From positions 4,030,001-4,094,000 of the forward strand of contig NZ_CP139487.1 in the NCBI RefSeq assembly GCF_034259205.1: a DNA stretch of 64,000 bases. The letters are read 5' to 3'. The notes below the pieces were generated by a model. The model worked only from the letters and a program-made list of their open reading frames with translations. It was not told where the DNA came from and did not search any database. This stretch comes from Peredibacter starrii. Lineage in GTDB: Bacteria > Bdellovibrionota > Bacteriovoracia > Bacteriovoracales > Bacteriovoracaceae. Every line of letters begins with the position of its first letter. Within the stretch, counting starts at the first letter, position 1. The position numbers were made by a program, and so were the translations under genes. This document shows, in pieces, positions 53,701 to 60,793 of this stretch.

Positions 53701-54207
53701 AGTAACATGCAAAGAGGTTGGGAGCAAAAGCGAACGCTAACGATCAATACACCAGGGGGCACAGATGAAATCTGGGACCTCAGTGGTAATGTGTGGGAAT
53801 GGGTTGACTGGGATCGTAAAACGGGACTACAGAAATCACCTATGTGTAAATTTGAAGAAGAATTCACTGATGTAGATCCTAATCTCTGCGAAAGTGGGCC
53901 AGGCATTGCAACTCTTAACAATGAGGACTTCATGCCCCTTGACCCTGGTCTTACATCTGATCACGGAGTGGGTTTATTTATGGGTAACACCGAACCAGGA
54001 GTTGTATCTGACGATGCCTTTGTTGTGCGGGGTGGAGACTCTGCCATGGGCTTCGTTTACATTGGTAACAACCCAAGTGCTGGGGCCATTGATGAGCCAC
54101 CTACTGCCGGTGTTTACACAATTGGTATGGAGGAGGACGCTTTGATGACCGAAGACATAATCGGGTTCCGCTGCGTCTTCCGTCCGGTTGAATTTGTTGA
54201 TCCTTAA
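44761..54207 (+). CDS. Giant repeat lipoprotein: FN3, 27 Cys-paired Ig-like repeats and two FGE-fold domains
   Basis: 3148 aa. Lipobox LAG|C (residue 16), then an FN3-like domain (~41-130). Three Ig-like repeats follow (aa ~134-409), then a first FGE/SUMF1-like domain (aa ~410-659), 24 more repeats (~660-2845) of about 91 residues each, and a second FGE-like domain (2846-3148). Each repeat follows the pattern SYxGATGT...AMxVxPTTL...AITNC...LPAWATLNPTTCVISGTP, with two Cys about 18 residues apart. This is the He_PIG pattern, where Gly of 'tGvIsGTP' has become Cys. Both FGE-like domains have CPxxYAEVPAD...RFCVM...EARN, then GNVsEWVDW and RGG...GFRC, but no FGE catalytic Cys pair. Repeats are Ser/Thr/Ala-rich and nearly uncharged. 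A long surface adhesin is likely. Operon with the upstream barrel. Confidence 0.9.
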   Translation: MKILILLTFLFSLAGCMPNPVGGSGSEGNFDSEFQPYNSSPRNFSITALTPGDASATVSWSSSQNADSYEIHYRSASVLTFTTIDNVTSPYTITGLTNSQTYLVIVTAKNERGSTNSQSLTVTPTDNIVVVPGSPVVSYATSAGKTMDFGNTMTVVPSLLNNNGASITNCTSTPALPAWATLNPNTCVISGTPTAPMAATYSIRATNAAGTSSPTSITLTVSALVPAISYLGALNTSGAIDVPMVVNPTLLNSNGSAITSCTSFPALPTWASLHPSTCVISGTPDAPLTLTSYLITATNSIGPSIGATVSLEVSAGIPVLSYAAALGTMNFVDSPMTVTPTLLKLNGSAITNCVSSPTLPTWATLDPNTCVITGTPDSTLSPTTYSIVATNSIGDSVGANVTLTAIAFNCPVGYAEVPADAALGVNRFCVMMFEARNNSGAVSEAAGTPWTNISLANAKTACTALGSDDDLISNPEWMAIARNAETVAGNWSTGSVGTGLMPRGHSDNNPSSVLTLSNTGDDYSDTLDTSGSAWEQKRKITLSNGAVIWDLSGNVSEWVDWRTTSGLQTGPTNCSASTQELASVSCAGLASNDYLPSNGSLNSSNGIGRFIGGTSGAPVRGGSWNDSDISGLYSINLGLASIAHSNVGFRCVNRPKAADAPGLSFAGATGTTVLVGEMMSILPTTLDANGAAITNCTTTPTLPSWASINPSNCEITGTPTGVMAPTSFDVVATNSVGDSNIATITLTVNGAVPVLSYVGSLGGNGAVGIPMTVSPTVLSGNTLAITNCTSSPALPAWATLNPTTCTISGTPDSFLLSTVYDISAHNSAGASVPASITLSVAAAAPVLSYSGATGVIGSVGVAMSISPTTLVDNGAAITNCTASPALPVWASINTSTCVISGTPTGILPATTYTITATNSVGSSSSNVTFRSNPSAPALSFVGSTGTTINYGSPLSVSPSLLNANGAAITSCSISPALPAWATINSSTCIISGTPTQALAATTYTVRATNSAGQSAPASVILTVNALVPTISYAGATGTTRSINSPMSVAPTTLQSNGATITNCSASPALPAWATLNPITCVISGTPNVMMATTTFTITAGNSAGTSDATVDLTVIAAVPTISYAGATGTIGSIGTAMSVSPTTLNNNGAAITNCSITPALPGWATIDPTTCVIAGTPNASLTSTTYSIIATNSTGNSTGATVTLRANAAVPTLSYVGSTGTTINYNTLANIAPTTLNTNGAAISSCTSTPSLPAWAILNPTTCAITGIATSVLPATTYTIVARNSVGYSAGATLTLQVNATPPTLSFVGSLGTSGAVGVAMSVFPTSLITNGAAVTNCTSTPTLPTWATLNPITCRITGTPDAVLPATIFNIVATNSAGDSASAAVTLTVDASAPSLSYSGATGTNGIFGALMTVAPTLISDNGSTITACTSTPALPAWATLDPVTCVITGTPNAFQAATSYSIQATNSVGNSATATVTLSVNAAPPTVSYAGATGTTVNFGTAMSVSPTTLITNGAGITNCSTTPALPTWASINPTTCVISGTPNATLTGVTYAVTATNSAGSSTAANVTLTVNAIAPNLSFAGATGTIGYVTLPMTVNPTTLNPNGSPITNCSVSPALPAWATLNTTNCVISGTPDATMSAVTYTLTATNAIGSSAGANVTLSVETVSVPELSFAGSTGTTGMVGSPMTVAPTNLDDNGSPVTSCSISPALSGGLVINNSTCIISGTPTALLAATTYTVTVTTAIGNASDTVTLTVNAGIPTLSYSGATGTTVNINTAMTVAPTLLSNNQSAITACAATPALPAWATLNPTTCVISGTANTVLPATTYSIIATNAIGNSIAASVSLTVNALVPTISYAGATGTSGSVGTAMNVVPTTLLSNGSAISNCTTSPALPAWATLNTSTCVISGTPTAPIGSTTYNITATNAIGNSTAASVSLSATSAPPLISYSGATGTTVNFGSAMTVTPTTLQNNGSTITSCNSAPALPAGLIIDPSTCVISGTATVAVSGANYSITAANSAGSSVGATVTLTVNPLAPTLSYATSAGKITNIHSVMTVTPSTLSTNGASITGCTVTPALPSWATLNTTTCVISGTPDAILSATTYSVTAVNSVGPSASASVTLQVNATAPSISYLASVVKFGDVVSIVPTLDNNGSAITNCTGAGLPAWATINTSTCEITGTPNAVAPLTVYGITVTNGIGSTSTNLSLTVTENVPTLAYAAGIKTGVYGQAITDIIPSTLLANGATVTSCTSDTALPTGLTINPTTCVISGTPTEVADNKIYKIVAHNSGGDSPEVSITIDINPGLPTLVYPSTMGKLNEAITITPTTFLSNGDTISCLAPGLPAWATIDSNTCVITGTPTAIMPLSDFTVTASNAAGSNNITLQFGVGAGKPVIGYVDLSGAVGVPYLLTPTTLNDNGGPITACLVSPSLPAWATINQNTCEISGIPNAVIGLPGATYSVVARNSGGDSEPVNITLFIDASAPQLAYASNVNGLFGDTITISPTILEENGAATTCSVAPLPATQLPLWATLDVNTCVITGTPDATFTAQISIIATNTKGSVTANFDLNISPKVPVISYSPTTYSINFGESLNITPNSIITNGSNVTACNVSPALPDGLIIDANTCIISGTPIVSQPATNHSIIATNAGGDSLAVTISIRIIPQPPSLSYVSPSNGKIGTSMTINPASLVTNGAAITACTSNPVLPAGLSIDPTTCVISGIPQVEVNGYYDITAANSGGISSAASLNLIIDPDAPQISYLNSPGLPAYLDSPAKISPTIFEDNGDLATCSISPALPIWATLDPNSCIITGSPTAVDITGTSYTVTATNNFGSTSTTFELFIQVCPTNYAEVPADLTLGTERFCVMKYEARNDGGKPSAQPNLSPWVNITVGDAKAACRSLGYDKHYDLISNAEWMAIARNIEARAANWFTGIVGGANNMLPVGHTSVVEPEDENDPYDPMILNVLSTDPYDQTTAAIVSNMQRGWEQKRTLTINTPGGTDEIWDLSGNVWEWVDWDRKTGLQKSPMCKFEEEFTDVDPNLCESGPGIATLNNEDFMPLDPGLTSDHGVGLFMGNTEPGVVSDDAFVVRGGDSAMGFVYIGNNPSAGAIDEPPTAGVYTIGMEEDALMTEDIIGFRCVFRPVEFVDP
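45160..45987 (+). repeat. Ig-like repeats 1-3 (coding)
   Basis: Three tandem units of about 275 bp encoding Cys-paired He_PIG-type domains, before the first FGE-like domain. Confidence 0.85.
46738..53295 (+). repeat. Ig-like repeats 4-27 (coding)
   Basis: Twenty-four tandem units of about 273 bp. Repeats 6-18 are most alike at the protein level and the later ones (20-27) diverge. Antisense and out-of-phase reading frames through here are a by-product of the repeated sequence. Confidence 0.85.
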
Positions 54208-54791
54208 GCATTAAGTTGTTCACGTCCCATATGCTGAACACCTTTATGAATGCGATGGAGATGAATTCCAAGATAAATATAAAATAGACCCATCATAAAA
54301 AATCCCATCGCCGTCCACAGAACAATGGTCGCGGCCCCGAATATCAGATTCGTGAGAATCATAAACGAAAAGATCACTCCTAAAATTCCTGAGAACAAAG
54401 GCCAGCCCCATCCTTTAAAACCTGAATCTCGCAGTTCACTTCCTCTAAAAATAGCAGCGATACTTCCAAACAAGATAAAGAACCCTACATACATAGATAG
54501 AGCAATCGCCGCAATATCCATCCGCATGAGAAGTAATCCTCCAATGAGAATATCCAGCACTCCACCACCTGCGTACCAACCCCAATTTTTAAGAACATCT
54601 CTATTTCCCATAGAGGACACAATTCTGAGCACACCAGAAACAATAAACATCAATGCAAAATAAAGCACTAGGCCAGCATAGCTAGTAATAGGATGCCCCA
54701 TAACAAAAAGACTCATTAGAATAAAAAGCACTCCTAAGACTTCAAAGGCCCACCATTTTCGAAAAGAGTCATTAAAGCTAATTGAGTTCAT
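54204..54791 (-). CDS. HdeD-family membrane protein (DUF308)
   Basis: 195 aa with six hydrophobic segments arranged as three repeated pairs, typical of HdeD (LGVLFILMSLFV, GGVLDILIGGLLL, GILGVIFSFMIL). Family linked to acid resistance in enterics; role here unknown. SD AAGGAGG. Ends 4 bp inside the giant gene's stop region. Confidence 0.85.
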   Translation of the reverse strand: MNSISFNDSFRKWWAFEVLGVLFILMSLFVMGHPITSYAGLVLYFALMFIVSGVLRIVSSMGNRDVLKNWGWYAGGGVLDILIGGLLLMRMDIAAIALSMYVGFFILFGSIAAIFRGSELRDSGFKGWGWPLFSGILGVIFSFMILTNLIFGAATIVLWTAMGFFMMGLFYIYLGIHLHRIHKGVQHMGREQLNA

Positions 54792-54881
54792 AAAGCCTCC
54801 TTAGATAAGCCCATTTAATCCCTGTTTTTTATGAATGAGGATTCAATAAATCTTAAAGAGCTGAGTAAACGAGAAAACGAG

Positions 54882-54910
54882 TTTACTCTCAAATTTTGAG
54901 CCTCTAAGAT
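54882..54910 (+). promoter_or_regulatory. Promoter with -10 box 5 nt before the ATG
   Basis: TTTACT (54882-54887), 17-bp spacer, TAAGAT (54905-54910), then 5 nt to the ATG at 54916. Leaderless or near-leaderless. Confidence 0.5.
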
Positions 54911-54915
54911 GAAGT

Positions 54916-55614
54916 ATGAGAAAAACAACTCTTCTAATTGGTAATACAGATGGGATCGGTGCCGAAATGACTTGTGAGTTGTTGGGCCAGGGTCATCAGG
55001 TCATTGGGATTTCCCGGAGTCCATCCAAGATTTCTCATCCTAATTACTCTCATATTCAACTGGATGTTGCGGCATTAAATTTCCGAACTAACTTAAGTGA
55101 ATGCCTTCAATCAATTTCGAAGTTGGATCTTTGCATCTATCTCGCTGGAATTGGTCAGGAGCTTAATCTTTCTGATTTAAGATCTGAGACCAAAGTATTC
55201 GAAGTAAATCTCATGGGTGCAGTCATTGCAACCGAACTCGTTTTAGAAAAAATGCAGACTCAAAACTCCGGACATTTTATCGGGATCAGTTCATTAGGTG
55301 ACATGCTCATTTCTCCAGAATCTCCCAGCTATACCGCTTCTAAGATCGGACTCTCCCGGTATTGGGAAGGGCTTGGTCTAGCACTTAAAAAGAAAAAATC
55401 GCCCCTTAAAATAACCAATGTCCGATTTGGTTTCGTAGATACGAAGATGGCAAAAGCTCCGGTAAGGCCTCTGCAAATCTCACGCAAAGAGGCAGTGATG
55501 TTTCTTCAGGATGTGATTGAGCGTCCGAGGATTCGTGCCTCAAAACCCAAACTCATGATTCCACTGGTTGGCATGGTAGGATTGGCAGCAAAATTAAAGG
55601 TAATGTTTGAATGA
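54916..55614 (+). CDS. Short-chain dehydrogenase/reductase
   Basis: 232 aa SDR: LIGNTDGIGAE glycine-rich motif, YLAGIG (NNAG variant), ISSLGD Ser and YTASK catalytic Tyr/Lys. Length normal. The stop overlaps the next gene's ATG (ATGATG), so they are coupled. Substrate unknown. Confidence 0.88.
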   Translation: MRKTTLLIGNTDGIGAEMTCELLGQGHQVIGISRSPSKISHPNYSHIQLDVAALNFRTNLSECLQSISKLDLCIYLAGIGQELNLSDLRSETKVFEVNLMGAVIATELVLEKMQTQNSGHFIGISSLGDMLISPESPSYTASKIGLSRYWEGLGLALKKKKSPLKITNVRFGFVDTKMAKAPVRPLQISRKEAVMFLQDVIERPRIRASKPKLMIPLVGMVGLAAKLKVMFE

Positions 55615-56447
55615 TGAAGACCACTCAAAAGCTAGTTAAAGCAGCAGATCGTTATATTGAAGCCAATGGAACCAAAACCTTTTATCTAAAAGCAGTGGAA
55701 CTCCTTCAAAAAGCAGATCTTGTAAAAGAATTTCAATTTGAGGAATTAGTCACAGCTAGCTTGAAGAAATCGTTTAATACCGTCCAGAATTTTTCAAACT
55801 TTGAATTTAGTGATCTCCCCATCACAATCGCCCGTGGGAACCACTGTTTCATTGATATTTACTTCTGGAGAAGACGCCCGACGGTAATTCATAATCACCA
55901 TTTCACCGGGGCCTTCCAATGCCTTCAAGGCAAAAACCTTGATTTAGAATTCAAATTCAAAGAAAAAAAGAAACTTGGGAAGTATCACGCCACGGGAGAA
56001 GTTGAGATTATTAAGTCTCATATGATTGGACCGGGACACATTCAAGCAATTGCACCTCTTGATAAATTTATCCATCAAAACCATCATCATGCGGATCTGA
56101 CAGTCAATCTATGTTTCAGGACCTCAGATGTGCAAAAGCAGCATTTGTCCAATTACCTATTCTCTGGACTTCGTTATGAGAAGAATCCTAAACTTCTGGC
56201 CCGGGTAGAGCGTCTGTTTCGATTTACTAGTTTGGGTGAATTCAATCCAAAAAAACTGGAACTTGATATCGATGATGCCTTAAGTTTTCTCATAAGCACC
56301 GAAGGCCTGGAGACTCAAAATAAAAACTTCCTGAGACTTAGGGAGCTTTTAGCAAAAAGAGTCAAAAAGGAAACCGGACTAAATATCACTAAACTCTTCG
56401 ATCTGCACGAAACGCAGTTGGACAAAATCCAGGAAGAGTACGAGTAA
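55611..56447 (+). CDS. Cupin-like metal-binding protein
   Basis: 278 aa. The central region has two His-rich motifs in cupin spacing: VIHNHHFTGAFQCLQG (~91-107) and KFIHQNHHHADLTVNLCF (~152-170), resembling cysteine-dioxygenase-like cupins. The N- and C-terminal parts are helical and charged. Coupled to the SDR gene, so the two may act in one pathway (inference). The exact reaction is not assignable. Confidence 0.65.
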   Translation: MMKTTQKLVKAADRYIEANGTKTFYLKAVELLQKADLVKEFQFEELVTASLKKSFNTVQNFSNFEFSDLPITIARGNHCFIDIYFWRRRPTVIHNHHFTGAFQCLQGKNLDLEFKFKEKKKLGKYHATGEVEIIKSHMIGPGHIQAIAPLDKFIHQNHHHADLTVNLCFRTSDVQKQHLSNYLFSGLRYEKNPKLLARVERLFRFTSLGEFNPKKLELDIDDALSFLISTEGLETQNKNFLRLRELLAKRVKKETGLNITKLFDLHETQLDKIQEEYE

Positions 56448-56517
56448 AATTTAGGACTCATTAAATTTACAATGATGCGTTAGTGATGGAATCTCCCTCC
56501 ACTTCAAAGGAGATCTC

Positions 56518-56883
56518 ATGAAGTTTCTATTCGCCCTACTGTCATTGATTTTAACTTCTGGTGTATTTGCTCAGGACAATCAACAAAGAGACGCTGAGGC
56601 CATTGCCCAACTAATGAAAGTGACTAAATACCTGGCCGATTCTGATCTTCGTTGTGCCAAGGCCACTGACTGTAAGCTTATTCCGGTAGGAGCGAGGGCC
56701 TGCGGAGGACCAAGTGGTTACATGATTACTTCTCAGTTAAATGCAAACATGACAGAACTTGAATATCTGGCCGCTCAAACAGAAGCTAAGCAAGCGGCCT
56801 TCAATCGCAACTACAATATTATGTCAATTTGCTCTCTGATCATGCCACCAGAACTAAAATGTATTGCGAGTTATTGCCGTTAA
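56518..56883 (+). CDS. Secreted Cys-rich small protein
   Basis: 121 aa; signal peptide cleaved after GVFA. Six Cys in the pattern LRCAKATDCKLIPVGARACGGPSGY...CSLI...KCIASYC, a small disulfide fold seen in several hypothetical exported proteins. SD AAAGGAGATCTC. Function unknown. Confidence 0.75.
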   Translation: MKFLFALLSLILTSGVFAQDNQQRDAEAIAQLMKVTKYLADSDLRCAKATDCKLIPVGARACGGPSGYMITSQLNANMTELEYLAAQTEAKQAAFNRNYNIMSICSLIMPPELKCIASYCR

Positions 56884-57926
56884 TCAGTTAAACATTCACT
56901 ACCAACAATATATTTACCCTGGAGCCATTCTTTAATTTCAAGAGCTCCGGGGTCTTTCATCGCTGATAATTTTTTAACGTAATCTTGCTTAATCTCTTCC
57001 GAAAGGACATCGATCCCCTTCTCTAAGAATTCCAGTCGATGTTCTAAAACAAAATTTGAAAATTCATTTGAACAAAGCTTTCGCACTGATCTCTCAAAGG
57101 CCGCATCAGCTTCTTGTCCTTCTAGAACAAACTTTGAAGCAAGATAGGTAATTTTAGATAGCTCAGGCTGATTCATCATATTGAAGCCAAAGGCCTCCGT
57201 CTCCGCAAAGGCCTCTGCACTTCTTCCCGAGAAAGGTTTAAGCTTCAGAAATTTGCAGTTCTTAGGTCCATCATTGGCAAAAAGATTTTCCCAGATAAAT
57301 GGTTTGCGCTTAAGGAGCGAAGTCACTTCAATTAAATGTTCGCGATCAATCACTGGTGAGATCACTTTAGGACCAGTCCATGCCACAGAAACATCGAGTG
57401 GAATTCCATCGGCGATCTTTTCTAAATATCGCTCCGGCATCTTTCCAAACACTTTTTCGAGAATTGGATCAGGTGTGTAGTAACTTGGACAAAAAACAAT
57501 TCTTTGATGAAATGATTTTTGAATAATTTTTAAGGCCTCAATTTGAGTTTCTGCCAGATGATCATTCGTTGGCATATCATCAAAAAATAAACCAAGGAGA
57601 TCAATTCCTAATTTATTGAGAATTGAAAGCTTCGATTCTAGATGCTTCTTGTCTTCTTCAGAAAGTGTTGTGCCCAATCCAAAAGGGCTAAAACCAACCC
57701 CAAATTGAATACCAAACTTTTTGAAATGGTCTTTCATATTTTGAAGTTTTTGGAGGTAGGACTCGTCCCAAACTTCTCGCCAGGCCTTACGTAAATGAGG
57801 ATCCTGCTTAGGTGCATAGATATAAAAACTGCCCCCATAGCGCCCCATAAACTCAGCATATGAAAGTCTTTTGTCTTCCGGCCACGCTGGTCCAAAAAAG
57901 CCTTCAACTACCCCAATATTCCTCAT
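56880..57926 (-). CDS. GH84-family beta-N-acetylglucosaminidase
   Basis: 348 aa. GVVEGFFGPAW...R at the N-terminus, YIYAPKQDPHLRKAWRE and the catalytic Asp pair D116-D117 in LFFDDMP are the O-GlcNAcase (GH84) signature. No signal peptide, so it probably works in the cytoplasm on imported GlcNAc-containing fragments such as prey peptidoglycan or glycoprotein sugars (inference). Length matches the catalytic domain alone. SD AGGAAG. Convergent with the secreted small protein by 4 bp. Confidence 0.85.
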   Translation of the reverse strand: MRNIGVVEGFFGPAWPEDKRLSYAEFMGRYGGSFYIYAPKQDPHLRKAWREVWDESYLQKLQNMKDHFKKFGIQFGVGFSPFGLGTTLSEEDKKHLESKLSILNKLGIDLLGLFFDDMPTNDHLAETQIEALKIIQKSFHQRIVFCPSYYTPDPILEKVFGKMPERYLEKIADGIPLDVSVAWTGPKVISPVIDREHLIEVTSLLKRKPFIWENLFANDGPKNCKFLKLKPFSGRSAEAFAETEAFGFNMMNQPELSKITYLASKFVLEGQEADAAFERSVRKLCSNEFSNFVLEHRLEFLEKGIDVLSEEIKQDYVKKLSAMKDPGALEIKEWLQGKYIVGSECLTD

Positions 57927-58070
57927 AAAAACTTCCTAACCAACTAAAATTAAACAATTTTATTCTGGTAAAAATTGCCTCTTAAAAAAAGTATTCCTAC
58001 AACCGATCCGGATTTTATACTTATCGCACATATTAACATCGTACGTATTTATACTTATCACCGGGACAAC

Positions 58071-59408
58071 ATGAGTGCTATTAAACCTGCCTATCTGACC
58101 TACGCCCCAGATTACGAAACTGTGTTCTATAACAGTGAGCTATTGAGGCTGAACCTTTCAGATGAACTCGACTCAGGTGATCTCGATCGTGCCTTTAATA
58201 TTATCACGGAATCGGTAGCACACACCTTGAATTCAGATCGTGCCAGCATCTGGCTTTACGATTCTGATGGTAAATTCATTATTTGTAAAAATCAGTATAA
58301 CCGCGATGAGAATCAGCATAGCAGCGGTCAAAAACTTGAGACCGCCCTTTACCCGGGCTATTTTCGACTTCTTCGAAGTGAAAGAGTTGTGGCGACATTT
58401 GATGCTCTAAATGATCCCGCCACCAAAGAATTTAAGCAAGACTACACTATCCCTAACAAAGTTAAGTCCCTCCTGGATGTCCCCATCAGATTAAACGGAA
58501 AAAGTATTGGTGTCGTGTGCGTAGAGTTCACAAAAGCAATGCGTGAGTCTACTGAGGCCGAAAAAAGTTTTGCGGTATCTATTTCAAACATTACGGCAAA
58601 AAGCATTATGGCAAGTGAACGCATTCAAGCCCTCGAAGACCTGGCCTCAATTAACTATCTTCTAGAACGATCAGTTGAAAGTAAGACCAAGGAACTGGAA
58701 GAGCAAAAACAAATCACCTTTCATGCTTCTAAAATGGCGGCCCTTGGTGAGCTGGCAGGTTGTATCGCTCACGAAATTAATAATCCTCTGACTGTTATTC
58801 TAGGAAAGGCCTTTATCATCAACTCCATAGCCAGAGATAATAAGATTCAAGATGATATGTTTCAGACTTCGGTGGACTCCATCATACAAACATCTGAACG
58901 CATCAGTAAAATCATGCGTGGACTGAAATTTTTTTCCCGCGAATCAAATCAGGACGAGATGGCCCCCGCGAAAGTCTCGGACATTATCGAAGAGACTCTA
59001 TTAATGTGTCGGGCACGTTTTAAGATGCACGACTTTGAAATTAAAGTCATCAATCCAAATCCGCAGATCGAAGTTAAGTGCCAGAGCGTGAGTATTTCTC
59101 AGGCCATACTCAATCTTCTCAATAACTCTTTTGATGCCATCCATGACAAGTATACTCGTTGGATCAGGCTCGAGGTCGAAACCACATCTGATTTTGTCGA
59201 CATTAAAATCATCGATTCAGGTAAGGGCATCCCTTGCGATCTAAAAGAGAAGATCTTTAATCGCTTCTTTACTACTAAACCTGTCGGTAAAGGAACTGGT
59301 CTGGGTCTCCCCATCGTCTCCAGCATAATGGAGAGACATAACGGACGGATTTTGATCGATGCTGATTGCTCGAATACCTGCTTTGTCTTGAGACTTCCAC
59401 GCGAATGA
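58071..59408 (+). CDS. GAF-domain sensor histidine kinase
   Basis: 445 aa. GAF domain (~45-195: ASIWLYDSDGKFIICKN, LLDVPIRLNGKSIGVVCVE), coiled linker, HisKA with CIAHEINNPLTVILG (phospho-His) and HATPase boxes (NLLNNSFDAI, DSGKGIP, GKGTGLGLPI). Soluble. The start at 58071 is preferred over an upstream TTG, though the SD (GGGA) is weak. No adjacent regulator. Confidence 0.85.
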   Translation: MSAIKPAYLTYAPDYETVFYNSELLRLNLSDELDSGDLDRAFNIITESVAHTLNSDRASIWLYDSDGKFIICKNQYNRDENQHSSGQKLETALYPGYFRLLRSERVVATFDALNDPATKEFKQDYTIPNKVKSLLDVPIRLNGKSIGVVCVEFTKAMRESTEAEKSFAVSISNITAKSIMASERIQALEDLASINYLLERSVESKTKELEEQKQITFHASKMAALGELAGCIAHEINNPLTVILGKAFIINSIARDNKIQDDMFQTSVDSIIQTSERISKIMRGLKFFSRESNQDEMAPAKVSDIIEETLLMCRARFKMHDFEIKVINPNPQIEVKCQSVSISQAILNLLNNSFDAIHDKYTRWIRLEVETTSDFVDIKIIDSGKGIPCDLKEKIFNRFFTTKPVGKGTGLGLPIVSSIMERHNGRILIDADCSNTCFVLRLPRE

Positions 59409-59523
59409 CCCATTCTTGATTGGGTAAATCATTCTCCTGCGTAAAAAGTTTCATAGCTTACGCACTTCTATGACTGGTTTGAAACTTGCAGTTTCCACTA
59501 CATCGGTCTAACAAGGAGTGATT

Positions 59524-59784
59524 ATGATTTGGACTTTATTGGTAGGACTTGTTGTAGGCGCCCTCGCAAAATTTCTTATGCCAGGTAAAGACCCGGGCGG
59601 CATTATCATTACAATGCTCCTAGGTGTTGCTGGCGCGCTTCTCGCAGGTTTTGTAGGTAGCCAACTTGGCTGGTATAGAGAAGGCGACGCGGCGGGATTT
59701 GTAGCGTCTGTGGTAGGGGCCGTTATCCTCCTGGCCATCTATCGCGCTTTCATTGGAAGAAGACGACAAATTCCTTCACATTAA
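59524..59784 (+). CDS. GlsB/YeaQ/YmgE-family small membrane protein
   Basis: 86 aa; three hydrophobic segments with Gly-rich motifs (GLVVGALAKFLMPGKDPGGIIITMLLGVAGALL, FVASVVGAVILLAIYR) typical of this 'transglycosylase-associated' family. Role unknown, often stress-linked. ATG at 59524 lies 5 nt after AAGGAG; the GTG at 59518 is too near the SD. Confidence 0.88.
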   Translation: MIWTLLVGLVVGALAKFLMPGKDPGGIIITMLLGVAGALLAGFVGSQLGWYREGDAAGFVASVVGAVILLAIYRAFIGRRRQIPSH

Positions 59785-59786
59785 AA

Positions 59787-59816
59787 AAAAGCCCAGCATG
59801 CGCTGGGCTTTTTTTA
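59787..59816. terminator. Bidirectional terminator
   Basis: AGCCCAGC (59790-59797), loop ATGC, GCTGGGCT (59802-59809), with A-run before and T-run after. It serves both the GlsB-like gene and the convergent Rrf2 gene. Confidence 0.92.
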
Positions 59817-60302
59817 TATCCTCTCTAAAAACCACTCTATAGATTGCTTCAAAACTTCCTTGGATACTTTGGACTCAACATCGCGATTAATATCCGAAAG
59901 CTTTTTACTAACAAGGACCTCTCTCCAGGCATCATCCGCTTCATACATTACAGCGGCAATGGAACAAATCGGAAGCCGACTTTTTTTCTCCTTCACACCG
60001 CAAGGATTATTCAGACGAATTTCCTGACAGTTGAAAGTGCTTTTACGTCCTTCAATTGCTTCAACGATTTGAAGTAGATTAATCATCTTCGGGGAACGGC
60101 CCAATTTGTATCCACCCTTGGCCCCCCTACTCGTAATTAAAATTCCTTCGTTCGCTAATTGCTGAAGTGCCTTGGATAGATATTCCTTAGGCACTCCATG
60201 AAACTCGGCCAATAGAGCAGCTGGAACAATGACATCGTCAGGCATGCGCGACAAGACAGACATGCAATGAAGGGCCCATTCGACTTGATTTCCTAAAATC
60301 AT
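59814..60302 (-). CDS. Rrf2-family transcriptional regulator
   Basis: 162 aa. Winged HTH (VPAALLAEFHGVPKEYLSKALQQLANEGILITSRGAKGGYKLGR) and a C-terminal region with three Cys (NCQEIRLNNPCG, PICSIA), as in Fe-S or redox-sensing Rrf2 proteins. It overlaps the AhpD-like gene stop by 4 bp, forming an operon whose promoter carries a perfect palindrome. Probably an autoregulator responding to oxidative or nitrosative stress (inference). Confidence 0.9.
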   Translation of the reverse strand: MILGNQVEWALHCMSVLSRMPDDVIVPAALLAEFHGVPKEYLSKALQQLANEGILITSRGAKGGYKLGRSPKMINLLQIVEAIEGRKSTFNCQEIRLNNPCGVKEKKSRLPICSIAAVMYEADDAWREVLVSKKLSDINRDVESKVSKEVLKQSIEWFLERI

Positions 60303-60775
60303 AGACCCGCTTTCTCTAAACCGTACATTTTATCAAGCGAGCCTGGTACCGATCTGAAAGCAATGGCAAAGCGATTCCAGGTATTAATCGTGGTCACTGC
60401 CATTGTTAATTCAACCAATTCTTTATCTGAAAAATGCTCTTTTACTTTTGCATAGATTTCATCCGGTACATGATTCTGACTAACAAGGGTCAGAGTCTCT
60501 GCCCAAAGAAAGGCCGCTTTTTCTTTATCCGTAAAAAGTGGTGATTCTTGCCAGCCAGCCAGATGATGCAAACGGAGTTCTTTTTCACCATCGATCTTCG
60601 CCTCTTTGACATGCATATCAATACAGAAAGTGCAGCCATTAATTTGAGAAACTCTGAGATCAATGAGATGAACGAGTTGCTTTCCAAGAGAACTTTCTTT
60701 AACCAACTTACCTAGGTCGGCAAGTTTTGCGAAAGCATCTCCAAACTGAGGATAGTAATTCATACGATTTTTCAT
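60299..60775 (-). CDS. Carboxymuconolactone decarboxylase/AhpD-like peroxidase
   Basis: 158 aa. CTFC at C48/C51 with His55 (CTFCIDMH) is the AhpD-type redox site; GCTFC in NGCTFCID is the family hallmark. Reduces peroxides. First gene of the operon with the Rrf2 regulator. Confidence 0.9.
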   Translation of the reverse strand: MKNRMNYYPQFGDAFAKLADLGKLVKESSLGKQLVHLIDLRVSQINGCTFCIDMHVKEAKIDGEKELRLHHLAGWQESPLFTDKEKAAFLWAETLTLVSQNHVPDEIYAKVKEHFSDKELVELTMAVTTINTWNRFAIAFRSVPGSLDKMYGLEKAGL

Positions 60776-60793
60776 AATGTTACCTCTCTATTC

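Noticed and set aside
44761-54207. Diversity-generating retroelement targeting the FGE-like domains
   Set aside because: No reverse transcriptase and no template repeat with A-specific changes is visible in the window.
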